From Chloroflexota bacterium (lineage in GTDB: Bacteria; Chloroflexota; Anaerolineae; Anaerolineales; Anaerolineaceae), in NCBI GenBank assembly GCA_029265085.1, contig JAJUJY010000033.1:1-31232 (forward strand): 31,232 nucleotides of DNA, written 5' to 3'. Under the pieces are notes generated by a model that was not told where the DNA came from, searched no databases, and saw only the letters and a program-made list of their open reading frames with translations. Positions 13,313-22,074 of the stretch are shown one piece after another. How positions within the stretch are numbered: the stretch's first letter is position 1; each line of letters begins with the position of its first letter. The translations under genes were made by a program, and so were the position numbers.

Positions 13313-15232
13313 ATGAAACGTTCGTTTGCTGTACTGATGTTGTTAGTCGCCCTGACGATGATCATCAGCGCCTGCCAACCGGTTGTCCAGACCGTTGAGG
13401 TAGAAAAGAAAGTCGTTGAAACGCAAGTTGTCGAAAAAATTGTGGAAGTTGAAAAAGAAGCTGAAGTTGCTGGCTCTTTCACCACTCCGCACCCCATCCT
13501 CTCTGACCTCCGCGTTCGCCAGGCTATGGCCTACTGCACCAACAAAGAGGAAATCATCCAGGCTGTCTATCCCTTCCTTGCTGAAGAAGACCGCTCCAAA
13601 CTGGTCATGAACACCATGATGCCTCGCGACCACTGGGCTTATGCTGGTGACGAAAACATCACCATCTATCCCTTTGATCCCGAAAAAGGTATGGCATTAT
13701 TGGAAGAAGCTGGCTGGACTGATCCCGAAGGCACCGGCATGCGCACCAATGCGGATGGCGAAATGCTTTCCATGGAATTGGTCATGACGGAAGCTGCCCA
13801 CCGCAAGATTTGGGGCCCCGTCTGGCAGCAGCAAATGGCTGCCTGCGGTTTCCGCATTGCCCTCAACCATGTTCCTTCTGCCTGGTTGTATGGTGACACC
13901 ACGGGTTTGAATCACCGCGAATATGAACTGGCTGGTTATGCATGGGTTGGCCAGGCGGATCCTTCCGGCCGCACCCTGTATGATTGCAACCAGATCCCCT
14001 TCCCCGAGAACGGTTGGGAAGGTCAGAACACCATGGGCTGGTGCAATGAGACCGCTTCTCAGGCAGTGGTGAAAGCCACCAACACCCTGAACCAGGCTGA
14101 CCGTGTAGAACCCTACACCATCCTGCAGCAGGAATTCACCAAAGACATGGTCTCCCTCCCGATCTACAATCACCTGGAGATCTTCGCCGCCAATCCCAAC
14201 CTGCAGGGCTTCAACCCGCTGGTGGGTGATGAATACATGACCTACAACATTGCCGAATGGGAAATTCCTGGCAAAGACACCATCGTTTTGGGCTTCACCC
14301 AGGAACCCGCTTCTATGTGGAACCTGGTTGAATCCGGTCACTCCGCTGTGATCGCTGACACCTTGGTTCATGGCATGGCTTTCTCGACTGGTAGTTATGA
14401 CTTCCAGCCGATTGCCCAGGTGGAACCCTCCACCCTGGACAGTGGTTTAGCCACCAACACCGAGATCGAAGTCAAAGAAGGCGACATGGTCTATGACATC
14501 AACGGTTCCCCCGTTGCTCTGGCTGCCGGTGTGGAAGTTTACAATTCCGCTGGCGAAAAAGTTGCCTTTGACGGCACCCCCATCAAGATGATGCAGCTCA
14601 AAGTCCGCTATAACTTCCGCGACGACATGGTCTGGTCTGACGGTACCCCCGTCACCGCTGCCGACTTCGAACTGCGCTTCAAAGTGGACTGCGACCCGAC
14701 CTCTGGCGCAACCTCTTACGCTACCTGCCAGTCCGTTCAGGAATTCAAGGCCGATGACGCTGGTTACAATGTGACCTATCTGCCTGGTGTTCAGGACCCG
14801 CTATACTTCCGCGCTCTGCAGGATCCGCGCTTGAGCAACGTTTACCCGGCTCACCGCGTTCTTTCCGACGGCCGCAAACTGGCGGATGTTCCCCCAGCTG
14901 AATGGGCTACCCTGCCCGAGATCGCTCAATACCCGATCGGTGTTGGCCCCTACGTGTTGAAAGAATGGGTCAAGGGCGAAAAGATGGTCTTCGAAGCCAA
15001 CCCCTACTACTACGGTGGCGAACCCAAGACCAAGTACATCGTCATTTCGATCGTATCACCAGAAAACGCTGAAGCTCAGTTACTGGCTGGCCAGATCGAT
15101 GTGCTCGACTCGACCACCATGAACACCATTTCTGACATCATGCAACAGGGTGAAAAAGACGGTAAAGTAAAGATTTATACCCTGCCCGGCGGCACCTGGG
15201 AACATATTGACACCAATTTGTTCCTTCCATAA
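13313..15232 (+). CDS. Peptide-type substrate-binding lipoprotein, circularly permuted
   Basis: This 639-residue family-5 binding protein is the first gene of the importer operon. A lipoprotein signal ends at C21 (MIISAC). A Val/Glu/Lys-rich linker follows (24-52, VEVEKKVVETQ and similar). The mature part is in reversed domain order. The segment normally found in the second half comes first: HPILSDLRVRQAMAYCTNKE (60-79) and YPFDPEKGMALLEEAGW (119-135). The normal N-terminal lobe begins only at about 323 (TIVLGFTQEP), with YNFRDDMVWSDGTPVTAADF (433-452), PIGVGPYVLKEW (541-552) and FEANPYYYGG (560-569). It ends at TWEHIDTNLFLP, which would join directly onto residue 60 in an ordinary protein. 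The start ATG 13313 has AAAGGAAG before it; the in-frame extension to 13154 would spoil the signal peptide. Peptides are the likely ligand. Confidence 0.9.
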   Translation: MKRSFAVLMLLVALTMIISACQPVVQTVEVEKKVVETQVVEKIVEVEKEAEVAGSFTTPHPILSDLRVRQAMAYCTNKEEIIQAVYPFLAEEDRSKLVMNTMMPRDHWAYAGDENITIYPFDPEKGMALLEEAGWTDPEGTGMRTNADGEMLSMELVMTEAAHRKIWGPVWQQQMAACGFRIALNHVPSAWLYGDTTGLNHREYELAGYAWVGQADPSGRTLYDCNQIPFPENGWEGQNTMGWCNETASQAVVKATNTLNQADRVEPYTILQQEFTKDMVSLPIYNHLEIFAANPNLQGFNPLVGDEYMTYNIAEWEIPGKDTIVLGFTQEPASMWNLVESGHSAVIADTLVHGMAFSTGSYDFQPIAQVEPSTLDSGLATNTEIEVKEGDMVYDINGSPVALAAGVEVYNSAGEKVAFDGTPIKMMQLKVRYNFRDDMVWSDGTPVTAADFELRFKVDCDPTSGATSYATCQSVQEFKADDAGYNVTYLPGVQDPLYFRALQDPRLSNVYPAHRVLSDGRKLADVPPAEWATLPEIAQYPIGVGPYVLKEWVKGEKMVFEANPYYYGGEPKTKYIVISIVSPENAEAQLLAGQIDVLDSTTMNTISDIMQQGEKDGKVKIYTLPGGTWEHIDTNLFLP

Positions 15233-15257
15233 GACTGCCATCCGGTTTCCACTTTTC

Positions 15258-15287
15258 GCTGTGTGGCGCTGCAGGGCGCCACACAGC
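15258..15287 (+). other. Intercistronic hairpin after the peptide-binding protein gene
   Basis: GCTGTGTGGCGC (15258-15269) and GCGCCACACAGC (15276-15287) form a perfect 12-bp GC-rich stem without a T tract. It lies in the 299-base gap before the permease genes. Such stems protect the binding-protein message or reduce read-through, so the binding protein is made in excess. I see no gene in the rest of the gap (15288-15531), which is AT-rich towards its end. Confidence 0.7.
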
Positions 15288-15531
15288 ACCCTGGATCAGA
15301 GTTCTTGATGGGTCACCCTGCAGACCCCTGAAGAAGTCTGGATCAGGCTCACACTCAGTAGAATTATTGAAATATTAGCTGTTGAAATAATTCGGCTGAC
15401 ACAACAAATTGATAACGGTAGTTATGGATGGGGGCAGATATAGCCCATTGTTGGTTTTCCCGGTTATATCGTTCTCATTCAATAAAAATCCATCTTAGTT
15501 TCGATACCGCTTTCGAAATCCAGGAGAGGCT

Positions 15532-16728
15532 ATGCTCAGATACATTGCTCGTCGTCTGGTCCAGATGGTTTTCGTAATTCTGGTTTCAGCGGTCGCCACC
15601 TACGCACTGCTTAACCTCGCTCCTGGCGGTCCTACCGCCGGTTTGCGCCAGCAGCAGCAAGGCCGCAACCGCATCACCGCGGAAGATATGGCTCGCATCC
15701 GCGCCTATTACGAACTGGACCTTTCTTTACCCATCCGTTTTACTCGATGGTTGGTTGGTGAACCGCGTGGTTCGATCATCATCGGTAATTACGAATTTTT
15801 CGGCCAAAGCCCGATTGGTTGTTATAAACCAATCGAAGAAAGTATTCGTAATGCACAAGGAAAATTTGAAGTCAAAATCACCGGCTGTGAACAATATGTT
15901 TACCTGCGCGACCTGGAAGGCCGCCCCGTCAGCCGTGGGATTTTATTGGGTGATTTTGGAAAATCTTGGAAATTATTACGCGACCAGCCCGTTGGAACAC
16001 TGATTATGTCCCGGCTGGGAAAGACTGTTGAGCTGGCTGGTCTGGCTACGTTGATCTCCTTGTTGATCGGCGTTCCTTTAGGGGTGTACTCTGCCATCAA
16101 ACAATATTCCAAGTTCGACTATTTCTTCACAACCCTGGCCTTCATCGGCTCCGCCATGCCAACTTTCTTCTTTGGCATTTTAATGATCCTGTTCTTCTCC
16201 ATCATCCCCAAAGGAGCTGGTTTGCCGTACCTGCCGCCTGGCTCTGCCGCAGGCGTTCGGGAATACATGGTCCCGCTTTTGGGAACAATTCAACCTGATT
16301 CGCTAGGTGACAAGATCTTACACTTAATCTTACCCGTCTTCACTTTGACCATTGTCAGTGTTTCCGGGTGGAGCCGCTTTGTCCGCGCCAGTATGTTGGA
16401 AGTGATGCGCCAGGACTATGTCCGCACCGCGCGCGCCAAGGGTTTGCGGGAAAATTTGGTTATCGTTAAACACGCCTTGCGCAACGCCCTTATCCCCTTT
16501 GTGACCATTGTGGTGTTCTCGCTGCCAGGCCTGTTCTCCGGCGCGATCATCACAGAGTCGATCTTTTCCTGGCCAGGAATGGGCCGTCTCTACTACATCG
16601 CCCTGGGTGAATCGGATTTCCCGGTAGCAATGGCCATCCTGTTCATCACGGCAGTTTTGACTGTCATTGCAACCCTACTGCGCGACCTGCTCTATATGCT
16701 GGTTGATCCGCGCATCCGAGTTTCATAG
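15532..16728 (+). CDS. Peptide ABC importer permease, DppB/OppB type
   Basis: The 398-residue inner-membrane subunit starts at ATG 15532 behind CAGGAGAG. The N-terminal helix (MLRYIARRLVQMVFVILVSA) is typical of DppB. The cytoplasmic ATPase-contact (EAA) loop reads YVRTARAKGLRENLVIVKH and is followed by ALRNALIPFVTIV. The ending LLYMLVDPRIRVS is also standard. It is longer than the E. coli DppB length of about 339 because of an insert after helix 1. The insert covers roughly residues 75-150, is rich in strands, and carries two cysteines (C97 and C119) that could form a disulfide outside the membrane. It pairs with the DppC-type permease 9 nt downstream. Confidence 0.94.
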   Translation: MLRYIARRLVQMVFVILVSAVATYALLNLAPGGPTAGLRQQQQGRNRITAEDMARIRAYYELDLSLPIRFTRWLVGEPRGSIIIGNYEFFGQSPIGCYKPIEESIRNAQGKFEVKITGCEQYVYLRDLEGRPVSRGILLGDFGKSWKLLRDQPVGTLIMSRLGKTVELAGLATLISLLIGVPLGVYSAIKQYSKFDYFFTTLAFIGSAMPTFFFGILMILFFSIIPKGAGLPYLPPGSAAGVREYMVPLLGTIQPDSLGDKILHLILPVFTLTIVSVSGWSRFVRASMLEVMRQDYVRTARAKGLRENLVIVKHALRNALIPFVTIVVFSLPGLFSGAIITESIFSWPGMGRLYYIALGESDFPVAMAILFITAVLTVIATLLRDLLYMLVDPRIRVS

Positions 16729-16737
16729 GAGGCAGTC

Positions 16738-17736
16738 ATGGCATCGATAAGTGAAACTATGAATGATTTGAAACAAGCTGATTACCCCAAGGAAGAAAGT
16801 CCCTGGAAAATCGTTTTCCGCCGCTTCCGCCGCCATAAGCTAGCCATGATTGCGGTTGGTATCATGGTGGTCATTGTCCTGATTGTGCTCCTGGCAAAAG
16901 TCTTGGCCCCCTTCCGGCCGGAAGAAATTACGGTTGGGAACTATTTCTTGGCTCCGGGTTCGATCCAGGAAAAAACTGGCCGGATGCACTACCTGGGAAC
17001 CGATAATTTAGGCCGTGACCTGTTTTCACGCCTGGTCTATGCCGGGCGCATCTCCTTGGTCATCGCCTTTGCCTCCGTTCTGATCTCGGAACTGATCGGT
17101 ATCACCATTGGGGCAATCTCTGGTTTTTACGGCGGCATCATCGACAGTATTTTGATGCGCGTGGTGGAGTTTTTGCTGACCGTTCCATCCCTGCCGCTCC
17201 TGCTGATTATCTCGGCCATGTTGTTGAAAAACCCGGAGGCAATCCCGATTCCAAAATGGCTGCTGAATTTTATGGCGGACCTGTTGTTGGTCACACCGCG
17301 CGAATCACGCCAGGCGATCTTGATCATCCTGATCCTGGCTGGCCTTGGCTGGCTGACTTCCGCACAATTGATGCGCGGTATGGTGCTCTCCTTGCGTAAC
17401 CAGACCTTTGTTGAGGCCTCCCGCTCGCTGGGTGCCAGCAACCTGTCCATCATTTTCAATCACATGATCCCCAACTCAATGGCACCGATCATTGTGGATG
17501 CATCCTTGAATATGGGCGGCTTTATTGTTGCCGAAGCGGCACTATCCTTCCTTGGTTTTGGTATTCAAGAACCGATCCCAACCTGGGGGAACATGCTGGC
17601 AGCCACGCAAGATTATATGCTGGATAAGCCCTGGCTCCCGCTCATCCCCGGCTTACCGATCTTCTTGTGCTCTCTGGCCTTCAACTATATTGGTGACGGC
17701 CTGCGAGATGCCCTGGATCCACGGTTGAAGATGTAG
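16738..17736 (+). CDS. Peptide ABC importer permease, DppC/OppC type
   Basis: The 332-residue partner permease starts at ATG 16738, behind TAGGAGG. A cytoplasmic N-terminal tail (about 1-30) contains PWKIVFRRFRRHKLAM, the usual entry into helix 1. HYLGTDNLGRDLFSRLVYAGR (81-101) is the strongly conserved DppC segment. The EAA loop reads FVEASRSLGASNLSIIFNH, followed by MIPNSMAPIIV. The family ending LRDALDPRLKM is present. An extra stretch between helices (about 160-195, KNPEAIPIPKWLLNFMADLL) makes it slightly longer than E. coli DppC. It forms the channel with the DppB-type subunit and sits on the two ATPases encoded next, starting 13 nt later. Confidence 0.94.
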   Translation: MASISETMNDLKQADYPKEESPWKIVFRRFRRHKLAMIAVGIMVVIVLIVLLAKVLAPFRPEEITVGNYFLAPGSIQEKTGRMHYLGTDNLGRDLFSRLVYAGRISLVIAFASVLISELIGITIGAISGFYGGIIDSILMRVVEFLLTVPSLPLLLIISAMLLKNPEAIPIPKWLLNFMADLLLVTPRESRQAILIILILAGLGWLTSAQLMRGMVLSLRNQTFVEASRSLGASNLSIIFNHMIPNSMAPIIVDASLNMGGFIVAEAALSFLGFGIQEPIPTWGNMLAATQDYMLDKPWLPLIPGLPIFLCSLAFNYIGDGLRDALDPRLKM

Positions 17737-17749
17737 GAATAGAGGTAGT

Positions 17750-18784
17750 ATGGAAAAGAAATCTTCTGAACCTATTTTGAAAGTGTGTGGGTTAAAAACC
17801 CACTTTTATACGGAAGATGGTGTGGTAAGAGCCGTGGATGGCGTGGATTTCGAACTATACCAGGGAGAAATTTTGGGCCTGGTCGGCGAATCCGGCTGCG
17901 GTAAATCGGTTACTTCCCTATCCATCATGCGCCTGGTTGGCGTTCCCGGAAAAATTGTTGAGGGTGATATCGTTTTCGAAGGCCGCAGCCTGTTGAAAAT
18001 GAGCGAAAAAGAAATGGTCGAGATGCGCGGTAACCGCCTCTCGATGATCTTCCAGCAGCCCCAATCCAGTTTGAACCCGGTTTACAAAGTCGGGGATCAG
18101 ATCGCAGAAGTGCTGCAAATACACCAGGGCATGAATAAATCTCAAGCCTGGGAACGGGCTGTGGAATTATTACATCTGGTGGGCATCCCCGATCCGGAAC
18201 GCAAAGCGCACAACTTCCCGCATGAAATGTCGGGTGGCCAGGCGCAGCGCGTCATGATCGCAATGGCGCTGGCACTCAATCCGACTTTGCTGATTGCTGA
18301 TGAACCCACCACAGCCCTGGATGTGACTATTCAGGCACAAATCGCCGATCTCATTCTGGAACTGCGCCAGAAAATGGGCACCACCGTCATCCTGATCACC
18401 CACGACCTGGGTCTGATTGCTGAGATGGCTGACCGGGTGGCTGTCATGTATGCTGGTCAAATCGTTGAGATGGCAGAAATTAACGAATTATTTGAGAATC
18501 CCAAACATCCCTACACCCTGGGCTTGATGGGCTCCATTCCGGTTCTTGGACAGGTGAAAGAACGCCTGGATGTGATTCCTGGCTCTGTGCCCAACCTGAT
18601 TAACCTGCCGTCCGGCTGCCGGTTTGCTCCGCGCTGCCGCGCGCGGGTTGAAAATCAACTCGAAATCTGTGCATCCCAGATGCCGGAACTGCAAGACTGC
18701 GGCAACGGACACATCGTGCGCTGTTGGTTATACAACCAGGAAAAAGCCGCTCAGGATAAAGCGGAGGTAAGCCATGCTGAATAA
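17750..18784 (+). CDS. Peptide ABC importer ATPase, DppD/OppD type
   Basis: This 344-residue cytoplasmic ATPase has Walker A GESGCGKS (46-53), the Q loop in [13 protein letters not shown], the ABC signature [14 protein letters not shown], Walker B LLIADEPT and the switch histidine in LITHDLG. The C-terminal oligopeptide-transporter extension is present, with the cysteine pattern [21 protein letters not shown] and CW. In related transporters this binds an iron-sulfur cluster. The start ATG 17750 is preceded by a weak AGAGGTAGT site. The end overlaps the next ATPase gene by 11 nt, so the two ATPases are probably made by coupled translation and work as a heterodimer. Confidence 0.95.
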   Translation: MEKKSSEPILKVCGLKTHFYTEDGVVRAVDGVDFELYQGEILGLVGESGCGKSVTSLSIMRLVGVPGKIVEGDIVFEGRSLLKMSEKEMVEMRGNRLSMIFQQPQSSLNPVYKVGDQIAEVLQIHQGMNKSQAWERAVELLHLVGIPDPERKAHNFPHEMSGGQAQRVMIAMALALNPTLLIADEPTTALDVTIQAQIADLILELRQKMGTTVILITHDLGLIAEMADRVAVMYAGQIVEMAEINELFENPKHPYTLGLMGSIPVLGQVKERLDVIPGSVPNLINLPSGCRFAPRCRARVENQLEICASQMPELQDCGNGHIVRCWLYNQEKAAQDKAEVSHAE

Positions 18785-19769
18785 TTTAATTGAAAAAGCC
18801 GAACCGCTGGAACTGGTTAAAGTAGATCATTTAAAAAAATATTATCCCGTAGGCGGCGGCTTCTTAAAAAAGGCCAAGGTCTTTGGTAAGGCCGTTGATG
18901 ATGTGAATTTTAATGTATTAGAGGGCGAAACCCTTGGCCTGGTCGGTGAATCCGGCTGCGGTAAAACCACCGTCGGCCGCACCATGCTGCGCCTGATCGA
19001 ACCAACGGGTGGAGAAGTGTATTATGAAGGTACCAACGTCTTCAACCTTCGCGGAGGCGCGCTGAAAGATATTCGCCGCAATATGCAGATCATCTTCCAG
19101 GACCCGTATTCTTCACTGGATCCGCGTATGCCGATTGGCGAATCCATCATGGAAGGGTTAAGAATTCACCGCCTGGGGAACCGTAAAGAACAATTTGACC
19201 GCATGATTGATACCCTGCGCAAAGTTGGTCTGGAAGATTACCATGCCCGCCGCTACCCGCACGAGTTTTCTGGCGGCCAGCGCCAGCGCATTGGCATTGC
19301 CCGCGCCCTGGCTTTACGCCCGCGCTTCATCATCTGCGACGAACCGGTCTCCGCGCTGGATGTTTCCATCCAGTCTCAGGTGCTCAATATCCTCAAAGAT
19401 TTGCAGGCTGAATTTGGCCTGACCTATCTCTTCATCGCACACAACCTGAGCGTGGTCGAGCACATCTCCGACCGGGTGGCCGTGATGTACCTGGGAAAGA
19501 TTGTGGAACTCTCTCCGCGAGAAGACCTCTTCCGCAACCCGCTGCACCCCTATACCCAGGCCCTGCTCTCAGCGATTCCCATCCCGGACCCGAAGATTAA
19601 GAAGCAACGCATCGTCCTGAAAGGTGACGTACCCTCACTGCTCAACCCACCCACCGGCTGCCGGTTCCACCCGCGCTGCCCGCTGGCGATGGAACAATGC
19701 AGCCGCGAAGAACCGAAATACCGCGAGGTTACCAAAGGTCACTTTGCCGCCTGCTGGCGGAATGAGTAA
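18774..19769 (+). CDS. Peptide ABC importer ATPase, DppF/OppF type
   Basis: The 331-residue ATPase starts at ATG 18774, 6 nt after GGAGG, inside the end of the DppD-type gene. Motifs are Walker A GESGCGKT (58-65), the DppF-typical Q loop [14 protein letters not shown], the signature [15 protein letters not shown], Walker [13 protein letters not shown] and the H loop [11 protein letters not shown]. The C-terminal cysteine region ([14 protein letters not shown] and AACW) is present. It is the last gene of the operon; a strong terminator follows about 40 nt later. With the DppD-type subunit it powers import of peptides delivered by the lipoprotein encoded at the head of the operon. Confidence 0.95.
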   Translation: MLNNLIEKAEPLELVKVDHLKKYYPVGGGFLKKAKVFGKAVDDVNFNVLEGETLGLVGESGCGKTTVGRTMLRLIEPTGGEVYYEGTNVFNLRGGALKDIRRNMQIIFQDPYSSLDPRMPIGESIMEGLRIHRLGNRKEQFDRMIDTLRKVGLEDYHARRYPHEFSGGQRQRIGIARALALRPRFIICDEPVSALDVSIQSQVLNILKDLQAEFGLTYLFIAHNLSVVEHISDRVAVMYLGKIVELSPREDLFRNPLHPYTQALLSAIPIPDPKIKKQRIVLKGDVPSLLNPPTGCRFHPRCPLAMEQCSREEPKYREVTKGHFAACWRNE

Positions 19770-19805
19770 GAATAGTGGTTCGTCGTTAGTAATTAGTGGT
19801 TAGTT

Positions 19806-19841
19806 ACCAGCGGCTGGTGAATGTACTGGCCGCTGGTTTTT
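19806..19841 (+). terminator. Rho-independent terminator of the peptide importer operon
   Basis: ACCAGCGGC (19806-19814) and GCCGCTGGT (19829-19837) form a perfect 9-bp stem with a 14-nt loop. The final T of the stem begins a TTTTT run (19837-19841). The preceding 30 bases (19772-19803) are an imperfect GTTAGTAATTAG-type repeat. Confidence 0.85.
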
Positions 19842-19868
19842 AATTCTTTCACGAGGATGAAAATCATT

Positions 19869-20528
19869 ATGCCCCACATCGTCTGCATCTCAGCCTCAAA
19901 TATTCGCCACGCTGGCACCCAAAGCACATCGTACAAGATTTGCAAGCTGATTGAGCGAATGCTATACGAAATTTTCCCGCAAGAAGACCTGACCTGCGAC
20001 ATAATTACCCTGGTTGATCAAGAGTTGCAGCCCTGCAACGGCTGCGGCGGATGTTATTCTAATCATCACTGCGCCCACGATCAGGTATTTAATACACTGC
20101 ACGAACGCATTCTCCGCGCTGACGGAATGTTTGTGGTGGCAGCCCATTATGCCCCTATTCCAGCCAAACTTTGCATGCTCCTGGAAAAGATGGAGCAGAT
20201 CACCTTTTTACCGCGCTTCAATCAACCCGATTACCGCTCTCCCCTTTACCAGCACCCGGTCGGCATTATTGCCCACGGCGGGGGCACAGCCGACATCAGT
20301 GAGGGTTACCGCGGAGTCGTTATTCATTCCATTGCAAATGCACTCGACTGGCCGATAGAAATGAAGCTCATATCACCGGCGGAAGGCGAACCGCTCGGCG
20401 TTTGCTTACCCATCGCCAGAGTCTCCAATGACTCAGCCAGCATATTCCCGGTCCAGGAGTACGACTGGCAGGATATCCGCAAACGCCTTACCCCCCTGGT
20501 GCAGACCACAATTGCTGCAATTTCTTAA
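19869..20528 (+). CDS. Flavodoxin-fold reductase with iron-sulfur-flavoprotein motif
   Basis: The 219-residue protein starts at ATG 19869; ATG 19857 is possible but abuts the GAGG site. The N terminus HIVCISASNIRHAGTQSTSY is the FMN-phosphate loop of the NAD(P)H-dependent FMN reductase family. Four cysteines follow: C56, C59, C62 and C68 (CNGCGGCYSNHHC), spaced CX2CX2CX5C. This fits the compact cluster motif of archaeal and clostridial iron-sulfur flavoproteins (CX2CX2CX4-7C). Next come the usual RADGMFVVAAHYAPIPAKL segment and IIAHGGG. It should bind FMN and perhaps one [4Fe-4S] cluster as a cytoplasmic electron carrier or oxygen/peroxide detoxifier. It lies just after the importer terminator and ends before the ROK regulator's promoter, so it looks singly expressed; no promoter is obvious. 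Confidence 0.85.
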   Translation: MPHIVCISASNIRHAGTQSTSYKICKLIERMLYEIFPQEDLTCDIITLVDQELQPCNGCGGCYSNHHCAHDQVFNTLHERILRADGMFVVAAHYAPIPAKLCMLLEKMEQITFLPRFNQPDYRSPLYQHPVGIIAHGGGTADISEGYRGVVIHSIANALDWPIEMKLISPAEGEPLGVCLPIARVSNDSASIFPVQEYDWQDIRKRLTPLVQTTIAAIS

Positions 20529-20629
20529 CCACCGCAGCAGCTAACAGCCATCAGCGGCAGGCAGCAGGTTGCGGAGCCTGAAAACTGCACCCTGCAAATT
20601 TCTTTTTAATTCCCATTTTTTAAAACCTC

Positions 20630-20657
20630 TTGACATTCTCATTCATCGGGCTATAAT
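20630..20657 (+). promoter_or_regulatory. Near-consensus sigma-70 promoter of the ROK regulator gene
   Basis: TTGACA (20630-20635), a 16-bp spacer and TATAAT (20652-20657) are both exact consensus hexamers. Transcription should start near 20664, 28 nt before the ATG. Confidence 0.85.
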
Positions 20658-20691
20658 AAGGACATACTTTCTTCATTCACGGAATAAAGTA

Positions 20692-21894
20692 ATGACCCTA
20701 CCCTCACCCCTTGGAAACCGAGACCTCATTCGCGCGATCAACCGCTCGATTATATTAAATAATATCAAAACCTACGGTCCAATTGACCGGGCGCAAGTCG
20801 CCCGTGCCACCGGCCTTTCTCCGGCCACCGTTACTGGCATCACCTCGGAATTGATCGAATCCGGGCTGGTCTTCGAAAAAGCCCCCGGCGATTCACGCGG
20901 CGGCCGCCCCCCCATTTTGCTGGCCATTAACCCCAAAGGCGGTTATGTGATCGGCATCAAACTGATGGAAGATCACGCACTTGGCGCGCTGACCGACCTG
21001 GAAGCCACCGTCATTGTCAAAGATGCACTCCCCCTGGCAGACAAATCCGCCAGCACAGCAGTAAACACCCTTGCCCGGCTGGTGGAAAGCCTGGTTTCAC
21101 AGGCGGGCATTTCCCGCGCCAAACTGATTGGCGTAGGTATTGGCCTGGCAGGTATTATTGACTTTGAGCGGGGTGTCTTGCGCCAGTCTCCCTTCTTTGG
21201 TTGGCGCGATTTACCCCTGCGCGAACTGCTCCAGCCGCATGTGCAGGTTCCGGTGTATCTGGACAACGACGTGAACACCCTGACGCTGGCCGAGCAGTGG
21301 TTCGGTGCCGGGCAAGGTGTGGAAGATTTTCTCACGCTTACAGTCGGGCGCGGCATCGGCCTGGGCATCGTCACCAACGGCCGCTTTTACCGCGGAACCG
21401 GCGGCGGCGCGGGTGAATTTGGCCACACGCTGATTGACCCTGAAGGCCCGCTCTGCGGCTGCGGCAAACACGGCTGCCTGGAAACCTACGTCAGCGACCC
21501 TGGATTGGTCCGCTCTGCAAAATCTGCCGGACTTCCTGCCGAGAAAATTGATGATTTGCTGCGCATGGTGGAAAGTGGAAATCCAGACGCGCACCAGGTA
21601 TTATCCCAGGGTGGAGATTTATTAGGCTGCTCCGTAGCTAACCTGGTCAACCTGTTTAACCCCAGGCTCATCATCATTGGCGGCGAAGGGGTCCGTATGG
21701 GCGCCGCATTTTTTGACCCAATGCTGGCAGCGATCCAAAAATACGCCATGCCCGATCTGCTGCGCGACTGCCAGATTCGCATCGAGCCTTGGGGCGACGA
21801 TGCCTGGGCGCGCGGAGCCGCCAGCCTGGTTTTACGCCAGCTATTTGAGAACCCCGTCCACCAGGAGGCAGCCGGTATATTCCAGGCCGGTTAA
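20692..21894 (+). CDS. ROK-family sugar-responsive transcriptional regulator
   Basis: The 400-residue protein has an N-terminal winged helix (about 15-75: IDRAQVARATGLSPATVTGI, then ESGLVFEK and RGGRPP), followed by a sugar-kinase-like ROK domain. The ROK features are DNDVN (191-195), GGGAGEFGH (237-245), and the zinc site H245 with C255, C257 and C262 in CGCGKHGCLE. The phosphate-binding loop expected in kinases of this family (DxGxT) is replaced by KLMEDHALGA, so it is a regulator like NagC or XylR, not a kinase. It heads a sugar import and hydrolysis locus on the same strand and probably represses it until an alpha-glucoside or glucose binds. The start ATG 20692 fits the strong promoter; an upstream extension to 20569 runs through that promoter and is rejected. 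Confidence 0.93.
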   Translation: MTLPSPLGNRDLIRAINRSIILNNIKTYGPIDRAQVARATGLSPATVTGITSELIESGLVFEKAPGDSRGGRPPILLAINPKGGYVIGIKLMEDHALGALTDLEATVIVKDALPLADKSASTAVNTLARLVESLVSQAGISRAKLIGVGIGLAGIIDFERGVLRQSPFFGWRDLPLRELLQPHVQVPVYLDNDVNTLTLAEQWFGAGQGVEDFLTLTVGRGIGLGIVTNGRFYRGTGGGAGEFGHTLIDPEGPLCGCGKHGCLETYVSDPGLVRSAKSAGLPAEKIDDLLRMVESGNPDAHQVLSQGGDLLGCSVANLVNLFNPRLIIIGGEGVRMGAAFFDPMLAAIQKYAMPDLLRDCQIRIEPWGDDAWARGAASLVLRQLFENPVHQEAAGIFQAG

Positions 21895-21909
21895 AAATTT
21901 TCCCTCCGG

Positions 21910-21930
21910 TTTGTTCATTCATCAAACAAA
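21910..21930. promoter_or_regulatory. Candidate operator between ROK regulator and sugar importer
   Basis: TTTGTT (21910-21915) and AACAAA (21925-21930) are perfect inverted half-sites with a 9-nt spacer in the 180-bp gap before the sugar-binding lipoprotein gene. It could be a ROK operator or a weak terminator stem. I see no clear -35/-10 pair in this gap. Confidence 0.3.
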
Positions 21931-22074
21931 GGATCGAGGAGGCCTTGCTTAATCTTAAACAGTATCCCATCTAACCGCACAACCTACCTTATGTCAACCT
22001 GACCGCGCGACCTCCAACGCAACGGTCAAACCCATCGGTTTCAATCCCCTAAACATCCTTTTGAGGAGAATGTC

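Noticed and set aside
13697..14371. Minus-strand frame of 224 codons
   Set aside because: Antisense shadow within the binding-protein gene, caused by its strong codon bias; no family features.
13313..15232. Two fused or frameshifted partial binding-protein genes
   Set aside because: The frame is continuous, all segments of one full protein occur once, and one signal peptide serves the whole, so permutation explains it better than gene decay.
21211..21594. Minus-strand frame of 127 codons
   Set aside because: Antisense to the ROK domain including its zinc motif; not coding.
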